From the NCBI GenBank assembly GCA_017744315.1, contig JAGIBN010000005.1:62001-126000 (forward strand): DNA of 64,000 nt, given 5' to 3'. The translations under genes were made by a program, and so were the position numbers. Positions 1 through 6,399 of the stretch are shown here, piece after piece (position 1 is the first letter of the stretch; the number at the start of each line of letters is the position of its first letter). The stretch comes from Porphyrobacter sp. GTDB taxonomy: Bacteria; Pseudomonadota; Alphaproteobacteria; Sphingomonadales; Sphingomonadaceae. A model generated the notes under the pieces. The model was not told where the DNA came from, searched no databases, and saw only the letters and a list, made by a program, of their open reading frames with translations.

Positions 1-154
1 CGCCGCGAAGGTCGGGCTCGCCCCAGGATGTGGTCTTGGCCTTGTAGTCCGTGGGCGCGGGAGGAAGGACGGTGAGGTCCGCCTCCTGCGCCATGCCCGG
101 GACGGGGGCCAGCGCGACTGCCGCCAGGGCAGCGAGCAGCACCGGCGCACGCAT
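1..154 (-). CDS. Secreted protein of unknown function, 5' part only
   Basis: Reads leftward from an ATG at 154 and runs off the window edge, so only about 51 residues are visible. The start is a clear Sec signal peptide (MRAPVLLAALAAVALA, cleavage probably after GMAQ), followed by a proline-rich linker and TSWGEPDLRG. The WGxPDLxG pattern recalls periplasmic proteins of unknown function that accompany PQQ dehydrogenases in sphingomonads; that link is from memory. Only one base separates it from the stop of the upstream quinoprotein gene, so the two are almost certainly cotranscribed. Function is not known. Confidence 0.7.
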   Translation of the reverse strand, partial: MRAPVLLAALAAVALAPVPGMAQEADLTVLPPAPTDYKAKTTSWGEPDLRG

Positions 155-155
155 C

Positions 156-2144
156 TCAGCGCTTCCCGGCCGGAAGGGCGAAGGTCACGTACTTGTTGGA
201 GCCGGGCTCCGACAGGCCGAGGCCGTTGGCGAAGTGGCCGACGCCGCCCACCGGAATGGTCACGTACTGACGGCCGCCGACTTCGTAGACCGCGGGCACG
301 CCCTCGGTCGCGGCGTCGAGCTTGTATTCCCACAGGACCTTGCCGGTCGCAGCATCGCGAGCGCGGAAGGTGCGGTCGGTCGCCGTGCCGACGAACAGCA
401 GGCCGCTCGCCGTAGCCACCGGGCCGCCGCGCGGAGCCTGGGCGCCGACGCCGTCGACGCCCTGCGCCTCGAGCGTGGTGACTTCGCCGTTGGGTACGCG
501 CCACATGACGTTGCCGGTGTTCATGTCATAGGCGGTCAGGAACGAGAACGGCGGCTTGATCGCGACCATCCCGTTGCTCTGCAGCAGGAAGTTGACCGGC
601 GAGGTGTACGGATAGTTGTCCGGACCACCGTTCGGCATCTTCTCCTTGGCGCGAGCCACGGCTTCGGCGTTGGGCAGGTCGTTGAGCTTGATCAGCACCG
701 GGATTTCGCGGCTGACCACGAAGAAGCGCTGGTTGACCGGGTCACCCGCAGTGTTGCCCCAGTTGGTGCCGCCATTGTGGCCCGGCATCGAGATCGTGCC
801 GCGCACGCTCGGCGGCGTGAACAGGCCCTCGTTGCGGCTTTCCTGCAGCAACTGGCGGAGCTTCTCCTTGTCGGCGTCCGGCAGCAGCGGGTTGATGTCG
901 GCTTCGGTGAAGCTCTGGCGCGCGAACGGCTGCGGCCAGGTCGGGAACGGCTGCGTCGGCGAGGCGACTTCGCCCGGCACGTCCGAGGCCGGAACCGGAC
1001 GCTCCTCGATCGGCCACACCGGCTCGCCCGTGCGACGGTCGAACACGAAGATGAAGCCCTGCTTGGATGCCACGATCACGACCGGGATCTTCTTCCCGTC
1101 CTTGGTGATGGTCATCAGCTTCGGCGCGTTCGGAAGGTCGAAGTCCCACAGATCGTGGTGGACCGTCTGGAAGTGCCACAGGCGCTTGCCGGTACGGGCG
1201 TCGAGCGCGACCAGCGAGTTGGCGAACAGGTTGTTGCCCGGACGGTTGCCGCCGTAGAAGTCGTAGCGGGCGGTACCGGTCGGGATGTAGATGATGCCCA
1301 GTTCCGGATCGAGCGTGCTCTCCGACCAGTTGTGGACGCCGCCGAACTTCTCGCGGTCCTTCTCGGGCCAGGTGTCCGAACCGAACTCGCCGACCCGTGG
1401 GACGACGTTGAACTTCCACTTCAGCGCGCCGGTGCGCACGTCGTAAGCCTGGATGTCGGCCGGGGACGAGGCATAGTCGTAAGCGCCGGCGGGCAGCGAG
1501 AGGATGATGGTATCCTCGAAGATGCGGCCCGGGTTGTTGGTCATCAGCGGACGGCCAGGAACGACCGAACCTTCGGGCAGGGCGTTGCGGAGGTCGACGC
1601 TGAAGTTTTCGATATACTTGCCGGTGCGGGCGTCGATCGCGCGCAGCAGACCGTCGTTGAGGGCGATCAGGCGGCGGTCCTTGCCGTCTTTGCTCTGCCA
1701 GTAGTTGATGCCGCGCGCGCTGAAGCGGCCGGTGGTCTCGCTCTTCCAGATTTCCTTGCCGGTCGTCGGGTCGAGCGCGGCGATCTTCCCGTCAGCGGCG
1801 AGGACGTACATCATGCCGTTGGCGACGATCGGATTGAACTGCGGCGGCTGACCGTCACCCGCTTCATAAGTCCAGGCGACTTGCAGCTGGTTGACGTTGT
1901 CCTTGTTGATTTGCTTCAGCGAGGAATACTGCGAAGAGTCCGAACCGCCGAGGTAAGCGTCCCAACCGGCGAAGTCGAAATTCCCTTTCGGCACGGCCGT
2001 CTGCGATTGCGCCTGCGCCGGAAGGGCAGTGGCTGCGAGCGGCAGCGCAGAGATCAGCACCAAAGAGCGCGCAACGCCGCCAAGCACCTGGCCGCGGTAC
2101 GATCCCGCGCGCGAAGAATTTCTCACACCCAATCCCCTATGCAT
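156..2144 (-). CDS. PQQ-dependent dehydrogenase, glucose-dehydrogenase-like
   Basis: Periplasmic quinoprotein of 662 residues that should oxidise a sugar, polyol or alcohol with PQQ as cofactor. An N-terminal signal segment (roughly residues 24-46, ending PAQA) precedes an eight-bladed propeller with repeated DxxTGKxxW blade motifs. The loop VHHDLWDFDLP places the expected catalytic Asp at 334, as in membrane glucose dehydrogenase. Unlike E. coli Gcd it has no set of five membrane helices, and no CxxCH haem site or vicinal Cys pair, so electrons must pass to a separate carrier such as the cytochromes at 4 kb. An in-frame GTG at 2126 has an AGGGGA ribosome site six bases upstream and may be the true start. 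Substrate cannot be told from sequence. Confidence 0.9.
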   Translation of the reverse strand: MHRGLGVRNSSRAGSYRGQVLGGVARSLVLISALPLAATALPAQAQSQTAVPKGNFDFAGWDAYLGGSDSSQYSSLKQINKDNVNQLQVAWTYEAGDGQPPQFNPIVANGMMYVLAADGKIAALDPTTGKEIWKSETTGRFSARGINYWQSKDGKDRRLIALNDGLLRAIDARTGKYIENFSVDLRNALPEGSVVPGRPLMTNNPGRIFEDTIILSLPAGAYDYASSPADIQAYDVRTGALKWKFNVVPRVGEFGSDTWPEKDREKFGGVHNWSESTLDPELGIIYIPTGTARYDFYGGNRPGNNLFANSLVALDARTGKRLWHFQTVHHDLWDFDLPNAPKLMTITKDGKKIPVVIVASKQGFIFVFDRRTGEPVWPIEERPVPASDVPGEVASPTQPFPTWPQPFARQSFTEADINPLLPDADKEKLRQLLQESRNEGLFTPPSVRGTISMPGHNGGTNWGNTAGDPVNQRFFVVSREIPVLIKLNDLPNAEAVARAKEKMPNGGPDNYPYTSPVNFLLQSNGMVAIKPPFSFLTAYDMNTGNVMWRVPNGEVTTLEAQGVDGVGAQAPRGGPVATASGLLFVGTATDRTFRARDAATGKVLWEYKLDAATEGVPAVYEVGGRQYVTIPVGGVGHFANGLGLSEPGSNKYVTFALPAGKR

Positions 2145-2256
2145 TTTCGTGGACCCACCCGGTCAGGCCGAAACGCCTAGCCGAGATTCCGCCCGGACAA
2201 CAAGGGCGGAAAATGTCGCAAATTGACTAAATCCGTTCTGACCCGGCGGTGAACGA

Positions 2257-2871
2257 TTATTTCGGAGGCGTCAGCTCGCGCTTCCGTGGGATGCCCATCT
2301 CGAACAGCGTCGATTCGGTGATCGGGCCTGCGGCCTTCAGGGTCAGGGTCACGTCGCTCATCGTGCGGTTCTGCCAGTACCAGCCATGCAGGCCGCTGAA
2401 CTGCGACACGTAGCGGCCGTGCATCTGCGGCAGCGTGCCGAGGCTGTAGGTCTCGGTAAGCTTGTCGCCACCGTCGAACGGGTGCGAGTGCATGTCGTAG
2501 TAAAGCGGTCCGGTGGCGGTCCAGGTGAAGTCCAGCTCCGCGCCCTTGTCGAGCGTGTACTTGAGCTCGATCGATTCGTAGGGCCGCAGGGTGATTTCCC
2601 AGCTGTCGGTCCAGTCGGTCCGCTGCTGCGGCTGTTCGGACAGGGTCAGCACGCCAACGCGCTTGGCGCCGCGGATCTGTTCCTCGTTCATTGCCGGCTC
2701 GGACAGCTTGGTCAGGCCCAGCGCCTTGCCGGCGCCGGTCGGGTCGATCCCGTACTCGGCGGGCAGGACGAACACGACCAGGGCAACAGCGGCCACGGCC
2801 ACAGCGGCGAGCGAGCCCACGACGAGCTTCTTGCGGGAGGGCGGAGCGGCGGTGGGTGCAGTGTCAGTCAT
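2257..2871 (-). CDS. Membrane-anchored periplasmic protein of the HupE cassette
   Basis: 204 residues from the ATG at 2871, which overlaps the HupE stop codon as ATGA; the longer open frame upstream lies inside hupE and is rejected. One transmembrane helix (about 17-36) is followed by a soluble domain that should face the periplasm. This domain has a beta-rich look, with a DMHSHPF stretch (His128, His130), His151 and a GLHGWYWQN motif (His162). The HGWYWxN pattern resembles the last strand of GOLD-like beta-sandwich domains; this is inference. Homologues beside HupE/UreJ genes are usually just called transmembrane anchor proteins. The clustered histidines and the permease partner suggest a periplasmic metal-binding role, which is unproven. 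Confidence 0.82.
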   Translation of the reverse strand: MTDTAPTAAPPSRKKLVVGSLAAVAVAAVALVVFVLPAEYGIDPTGAGKALGLTKLSEPAMNEEQIRGAKRVGVLTLSEQPQQRTDWTDSWEITLRPYESIELKYTLDKGAELDFTWTATGPLYYDMHSHPFDGGDKLTETYSLGTLPQMHGRYVSQFSGLHGWYWQNRTMSDVTLTLKAAGPITESTLFEMGIPRKRELTPPK

Positions 2872-3593
2872 GAAGTGAAATACCCCGTAAGTTGATAGCC
2901 CATCAGGACAAAGCCCCCGGCCATGAGGGCCAGGTTGGCATAAAAGGCGCTCGGCGCAAACGACCGCGTCCCGCGCCACAGGTTGAGCAAAGTGACGACG
3001 ACGGCCAGGACCATGACCTGGCCGATCTCGACGCCGATGTTGAAGGAAATGAGGTTCACCAGCAGCCCGTCCTCCGACAGGCCGAGATCGCGGACTTTGG
3101 TGGCAAGGCCCAGGCCATGGAACAGGCCGAAGCCGAACACCGCCAGCTTGGTGTTGATCGCCACGCCGATCTTCTTGAACCCGCCAAGGTTCTCGAACGC
3201 CTTGTAGACGACCGAGAAACCGATGATCGCATCGACGATGTAGGAATTGGCCCCGGTGTTGAGCAGCACGCCGCCCATCAGGGTCAGCGAGTGGCCGATG
3301 GTGAACATCGTCACGTAGATGACCACGTCGCGCAGGCGGTAGAGGAAGAACACCACCCCGATCAGGAACAGGATGTGATCAATCCCGGTGACCATATGCT
3401 TGGCGCCGAGGTAGAGGAACAAGAACGGTGCCGGTCCCTCGATCCGCTGGACGGTCGCGCGGTCGGCCTGGGAGATATCATGCGCATACGCAGCCGCGCC
3501 GTTGGCCAGCAGGAACAGCACCAAGAGCAGCGCGAGGACGACTTGCGGGCGGGAGAGCCAGTCATAAACGCGGCGGGCGGTGAGGGCAGGCAT
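2868..3593 (-). CDS. HupE/UreJ family membrane protein
   Basis: 241-residue multi-spanning protein with family hallmarks GIDHILFL, TMFTIGHSLTL, FGLFHGLGLA and NLISFNIGVEIGQ, all carrying the conserved His, Asp, Asn or Glu residues expected to line the path. HupE/UreJ proteins are proposed secondary permeases for nickel or related metals; here no hydrogenase or urease gene is visible, so the substrate is open. The ATG at 3593 shares one base with the stop of the DUF3147 gene (TGATG), and its own stop overlaps the start of the anchored protein (ATGA). The tight coupling implies the proteins are made in balanced amounts. Confidence 0.88.
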   Translation of the reverse strand: MPALTARRVYDWLSRPQVVLALLLVLFLLANGAAAYAHDISQADRATVQRIEGPAPFLFLYLGAKHMVTGIDHILFLIGVVFFLYRLRDVVIYVTMFTIGHSLTLMGGVLLNTGANSYIVDAIIGFSVVYKAFENLGGFKKIGVAINTKLAVFGFGLFHGLGLATKVRDLGLSEDGLLVNLISFNIGVEIGQVMVLAVVVTLLNLWRGTRSFAPSAFYANLALMAGGFVLMGYQLTGYFTS

Positions 3594-3943
3594 CAGAGCT
3601 TCAATCCCAGTTTCGGGCCGATCGAGATCATCGCCAGGTAAAGCACGATGGTCAGTGCGCAGCCCGCCGCTAGCGCGACCCCGAACGACTGACCTTGTCG
3701 CAGCAGGAAGGGGACCAGCAGGAACATCGGCAGCGAGGGGAGGACGAACCAGAAAGTTGCCTCCGCATGGGCCGCCAATCGCGCCGGGTCATGGGTGTCG
3801 CGCCACAGCCAGATCATCGCCAGTACCGAGACCAGCGGCAGGGACACGATCAGCGCGCCCCACCCGGGCCAGCGGCGCGCGACTTCGGAGGCGACAGCGA
3901 TAATGACGCCCGACAGCCCGGCCTTGATCAGCAGATAGAGCAA
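3593..3943 (-). CDS. DUF3147 family small membrane protein
   Basis: The open frame extends to 4054, but the upstream part overlaps the cytochrome gene and is arginine/proline-rich shadow sequence. The natural start is the TTG at 3943, 13 bases beyond the cytochrome stop, giving about 116 residues, the usual family size. Four hydrophobic segments are visible (LLYLLIKAGLSGVIIAVA; ALIVSLPLVSVLAMIWLW; FWFVLPSLPMFLLVPFLL; VALAAGCALTIVLYLAMI). Function of the family is unknown. It is coupled by a one-base overlap to hupE. No good Shine-Dalgarno sequence precedes the TTG, so translation may depend on coupling to the cytochrome gene. Confidence 0.75.
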   Translation of the reverse strand: MLYLLIKAGLSGVIIAVASEVARRWPGWGALIVSLPLVSVLAMIWLWRDTHDPARLAAHAEATFWFVLPSLPMFLLVPFLLRQGQSFGVALAAGCALTIVLYLAMISIGPKLGLKL

Positions 3944-3956
3944 CGGTCCGAAACGG

Positions 3957-4436
3957 TCAGGCCGCGTCGTCGCCCGGTCGCGCTTCGGTCCCCGGTCCGG
4001 TCGCCGGCGGATACATCTGATGGCAGGCGCTGCAAACGCTGTAGATCGTACCACCGACCTCGAATACCTTGTCGGTATTGCGCTCGGCCGCAGCCTGTTC
4101 GGCCAGCTTCGAGACCTCGATCAGCGAGTCCGAGAACTGGACCCAGTCCTGTCCGCGGCCTTCGGAGAAGCCGGGCTCTTTCAACTGGGCACCGAGCTTG
4201 CCTAGCTTGACGGCGGCGTCCTGGACGGCCTTCCACTCAGCGTCAGTCTTCGGGAAGATGTCGTGATCGCCCTTTTCATCGCTGATGAACTGGACTGCGT
4301 TCCAGTAGATCTCGGCGGTCGGCTGGACTTCCTTGGCCATAAGCTGCTGCGCGGTCATCTCCGGCGCCTGGGCAGCCTGGTTGCAGCCTCCGAGCAACAA
4401 AGTTGCAGCAACCGCCGCGAAAACAGCCTTGTTCAT
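3957..4436 (-). CDS. Cytochrome c'-like lipoprotein
   Basis: 159 residues from the ATG at 4436. An ATG two codons earlier (4442) abuts the AAAGGA ribosome site, whereas 4436 sits about seven bases from it. The N-terminus has a lipobox (LLLGGC, Cys18), so the protein should be a lipid-anchored periplasmic haem protein. The single haem motif CSACH lies near the C-terminus (Cys135, Cys138, His139) after a mostly helical body, the arrangement of four-helix c'/c556-type cytochromes. It leads the coupled cassette DUF3147-HupE-anchor, which suggests electron transfer or redox sensing linked to that cassette or to the quinoproteins nearby. Confidence 0.85.
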   Translation of the reverse strand: MNKAVFAAVAATLLLGGCNQAAQAPEMTAQQLMAKEVQPTAEIYWNAVQFISDEKGDHDIFPKTDAEWKAVQDAAVKLGKLGAQLKEPGFSEGRGQDWVQFSDSLIEVSKLAEQAAAERNTDKVFEVGGTIYSVCSACHQMYPPATGPGTEARPGDDAA

Positions 4437-4558
4437 CCCCATTCCTTTCTTATTCCGGGGGGCTTCCTATACCATGCCAGCGCGGGCGTCACGCTTGACT
4501 GTGTAACGCCAAATTGACAATGTCCGAAACAAGGCCGCGTAAATCTGCGGTAAAGCTT

Positions 4559-4572
4559 GTGCTAGCTAGCAC
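4559..4572. promoter_or_regulatory. Perfect 14-bp palindrome between divergent cytochrome genes
   Basis: GTGCTAGCTAGCAC reads identically on both strands and lies 63 bases before the start of the + strand cytochrome c gene and 122 bases before the minus-strand cytochrome c' gene. A TTGACA hexamer sits upstream at 4514-4519, though no convincing -10 box follows. Its position suits a dimeric regulator's operator controlling one or both cytochrome genes. The regulator is not identifiable here. Confidence 0.4.
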
Positions 4573-4634
4573 TTGATTGACTTTGGTCCCGTTGTTGCGG
4601 AACGGGCCGCCAAACCAAACGGGAAAGGTTCACC

Positions 4635-5000
4635 ATGCATCGATTCGCGATTCCAGCCGGCAAGATGGGGCGCCTGGGCTTGGTCGCTCTGGCCGTCGTC
4701 GCCATCCCGGCCGCGAGCGCTTTCGCCTCGGCCGAGGATCCGACTGCCAAGCTCTCGGCCGAACAGGTCGAGAAGGGGCGCCAGATGTTCTCCGACAACG
4801 GCTGCAACTCCTGCCACACTCTGGCCGACGCCAAGGCTGCCGGTTCGGTAGGCCCGTCGTTCGACGGCAACGCCAACATCAACAAGGCCCACGTGGTCGA
4901 CATCGTCACCAACGGCCAGGGCGCCATGCCCAGCTTCAGCTGGCTTGAGCCGGCCGACATCGACCTGCTGGCGAGCTACATCGTCCAGGCGAAGAAATAA
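4635..5000 (+). CDS. Small secreted class I cytochrome c
   Basis: 121 residues with a Sec signal peptide (charged start then GLVALAVVAIPAASAFA) and one haem motif CNSCH at 57-61. Met98 in GQGAMPSFSW is the likely distal ligand, as in small soluble class I cytochromes. The AAAGG at 4623-4627 lies seven bases from the ATG. It is transcribed away from the cytochrome c' cassette and lies within the quinoprotein island, so it is a good candidate for the soluble electron acceptor of the PQQ dehydrogenases. That pairing is inferred from location only. Confidence 0.9.
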   Translation: MHRFAIPAGKMGRLGLVALAVVAIPAASAFASAEDPTAKLSAEQVEKGRQMFSDNGCNSCHTLADAKAAGSVGPSFDGNANINKAHVVDIVTNGQGAMPSFSWLEPADIDLLASYIVQAKK

Positions 5001-5024
5001 GTTTTCGGGTCGCAATTCGAACGG

Positions 5025-5054
5025 AAAAGGGGGCGCTTCACCGCCCCCTTTTTT
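5025..5054. terminator. Bidirectional rho-independent terminator
   Basis: GGGGGCG (5029-5035) pairs with CGCCCCC (5042-5048) around a six-base loop, flanked by AAAA on the left and six T on the right. It follows the cytochrome c stop by about 25 bases, and its A-run gives a U-tract for transcripts arriving from the right, so it can serve both strands. Confidence 0.85.
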
Positions 5055-5298
5055 GTGTCTCGTCGCTGCTCGACAATTTCGACAGCAGGGCGAGACAGCC
5101 ACCGAAAAAGCCCGCGGCCCCCAGGCCAAGCCCAACGGTGACTCCGACCGGCCCCGTTGCAGATGCAGACAGGACCATCCAAGTCACGTCCCCCACAATT
5201 CCCAAGGCGGCCGAAGCGTAATCAAAGACGCTCCCGGCCGAATGTCGGGGCTGCCCGGCCGTTTCCGGCTCTCGGGCGGCGCTTGTCTCGCCTCGCAT
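5038..5298 (-). CDS. Possible small membrane protein of unknown function
   Basis: 86-residue frame with a hydrophilic start, two hydrophobic stretches (about 27-47 and 49-73, rich in Gly/Ala) and a basic tail. A GGGGAGG ribosome site lies 8-9 bases upstream of the ATG. Against it: the stop falls inside the terminator hairpin and I recognise no family. The ribosome site belongs to an inverted repeat that could hide it in an RNA hairpin. It may be a real orphan protein or a chance frame. Confidence 0.4.
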   Translation of the reverse strand: MRGETSAAREPETAGQPRHSAGSVFDYASAALGIVGDVTWMVLSASATGPVGVTVGLGLGAAGFFGGCLALLSKLSSSDETQKRGR

Positions 5299-5302
5299 GA
5301 TT

Positions 5303-5336
5303 CCATCCTCCCCTCAATCTTCTGAGGGGAGGATGG
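5303..5336. repeat. 14-bp perfect inverted repeat
   Basis: CCATCCTCCCCTCA (5303-5316) is repeated inverted at 5323-5336 with a six-base spacer. It lies just upstream of the small minus-strand frame and contains that frame's ribosome site. The ATCCTCCC core recurs at 50.6 and 51.7 kb, so this is probably a decayed member of the same palindromic repeat family. Confidence 0.7.
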
Positions 5337-5389
5337 GATCATGCTCGCAAATATATGAAAATACGTAATTTTACCAGGCGACGTGGAAG

Positions 5390-6382
5390 CTAGTTGCTCG
5401 CGCGTGCCTGCTGAGCCGTACGGCTGTTCGGCCCGACCTGGGCGTAATAGTTGGTCACACCGTCTGGATCGTTGAGCCAGACCGTCACGAGATCGAACCC
5501 GGCCAGCTTGTTGAGTGGCGTCTCGACCGCGATCCCGCCGCGATGCTTTGCCTTGGCGTCGACCATCGGCGAATCCCGCACCACGTACTGGATCCCCGCG
5601 CTGCCATTGTCCTGCGGCAGGTTGTCGCCTGCGTGGTAGAGGTAGAGCGTCGTTTCCTTGTGGCGATAGGGATAGAGCGTGGTACCGAGCACGGTCGCTT
5701 CTACCGGCGGCAGCTCGTCGAGGCCGACGAACTCGCGATAGAACGCGCGGCTCTTGTCGAGGTCGGAGACGCTGATGCCGACGCCGACGCCGTCGTCCGA
5801 GTTGTCCTTCGCTCCGGCACGGACCAGGATCACGATCGGAAAACCGCCGGGATCGGTGACTTGCGCCTGGAAAGCGCCGTCAGGGCGCTTCACGAACTCG
5901 GGCTTTGCAAAGCCTGCCGCGGCGAAGCGCTGCTCGACCACGGCCTTGTCCGGATAGCTCAGAAGGAAGAAGCGGATGCCCGTGCCGCCCATGATGCCAC
6001 CTTCGAGGTTGTACTTGCGGTTGCCCTGCTGCCCTGCGGAGAGCTTGATCTGGCCGCTGCCGACGCCGGTGAGGAGCATCTGCTGGGTCGAGGTGAGCTG
6101 GATCGGGCTCAACGAACGCAGCGCCAGGGCCTCGGTGTAGAACTTGACCATCTCGGCGGTCTTCTCGCGCGGATAGCGGCGGAAGACGTTCATTGAGTTC
6201 TGCGCAAACAGGTCGCGCGTCGAACTGGAGAGCTGCTCTGGGGTGAGCTCGCCGGGCTTGTATGCCAGGTCAGTGGCCGCGCTCATCTGTGCGCCCTCGG
6301 GCGTGGTAATGGTCTGCGCTGCGGCGGGCAGGGCAACTGCCAGGGCGGCGGTGCCGAGCAGGGTGGTGATCATGCGTCCCAT
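5390..6382 (-). CDS. Secreted VOC (glyoxalase-fold) superfamily protein
   Basis: 330 residues from the ATG at 6382, nine bases after a GGGAGA ribosome site; the frame upstream overlaps the quinoprotein gene. It starts with a Sec signal peptide (TTLLGTAALAVALPAAAQ), unusual for VOC proteins, which are mostly cytoplasmic. Two glyoxalase/dioxygenase-like halves can be followed: one about 70-205 (YTEALAL, FFLLSYPD, DPGGFPIVI) and one about 215-325 (GVGISVSDLDKSRAFYREFVGL, DLVTVWLNDPDGV). Metal-binding residues are not obvious in the first half. It starts 17 bases after the quinoprotein stop and is probably cotranscribed. It might process an aldehyde or ketone product; the substrate is unknown. 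Confidence 0.8.
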   Translation of the reverse strand: MGRMITTLLGTAALAVALPAAAQTITTPEGAQMSAATDLAYKPGELTPEQLSSSTRDLFAQNSMNVFRRYPREKTAEMVKFYTEALALRSLSPIQLTSTQQMLLTGVGSGQIKLSAGQQGNRKYNLEGGIMGGTGIRFFLLSYPDKAVVEQRFAAAGFAKPEFVKRPDGAFQAQVTDPGGFPIVILVRAGAKDNSDDGVGVGISVSDLDKSRAFYREFVGLDELPPVEATVLGTTLYPYRHKETTLYLYHAGDNLPQDNGSAGIQYVVRDSPMVDAKAKHRGGIAVETPLNKLAGFDLVTVWLNDPDGVTNYYAQVGPNSRTAQQARASN

Positions 6383-6399
6383 TTCAAACTCTCCCAAGT

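Noticed and set aside
51-2180. 709-residue + strand frame opposite the first quinoprotein
   Set aside because: It mirrors the quinoprotein codons, is rich in Arg, Ala and Val without domain pattern, and has no ribosome site. High-GC antisense shadow.
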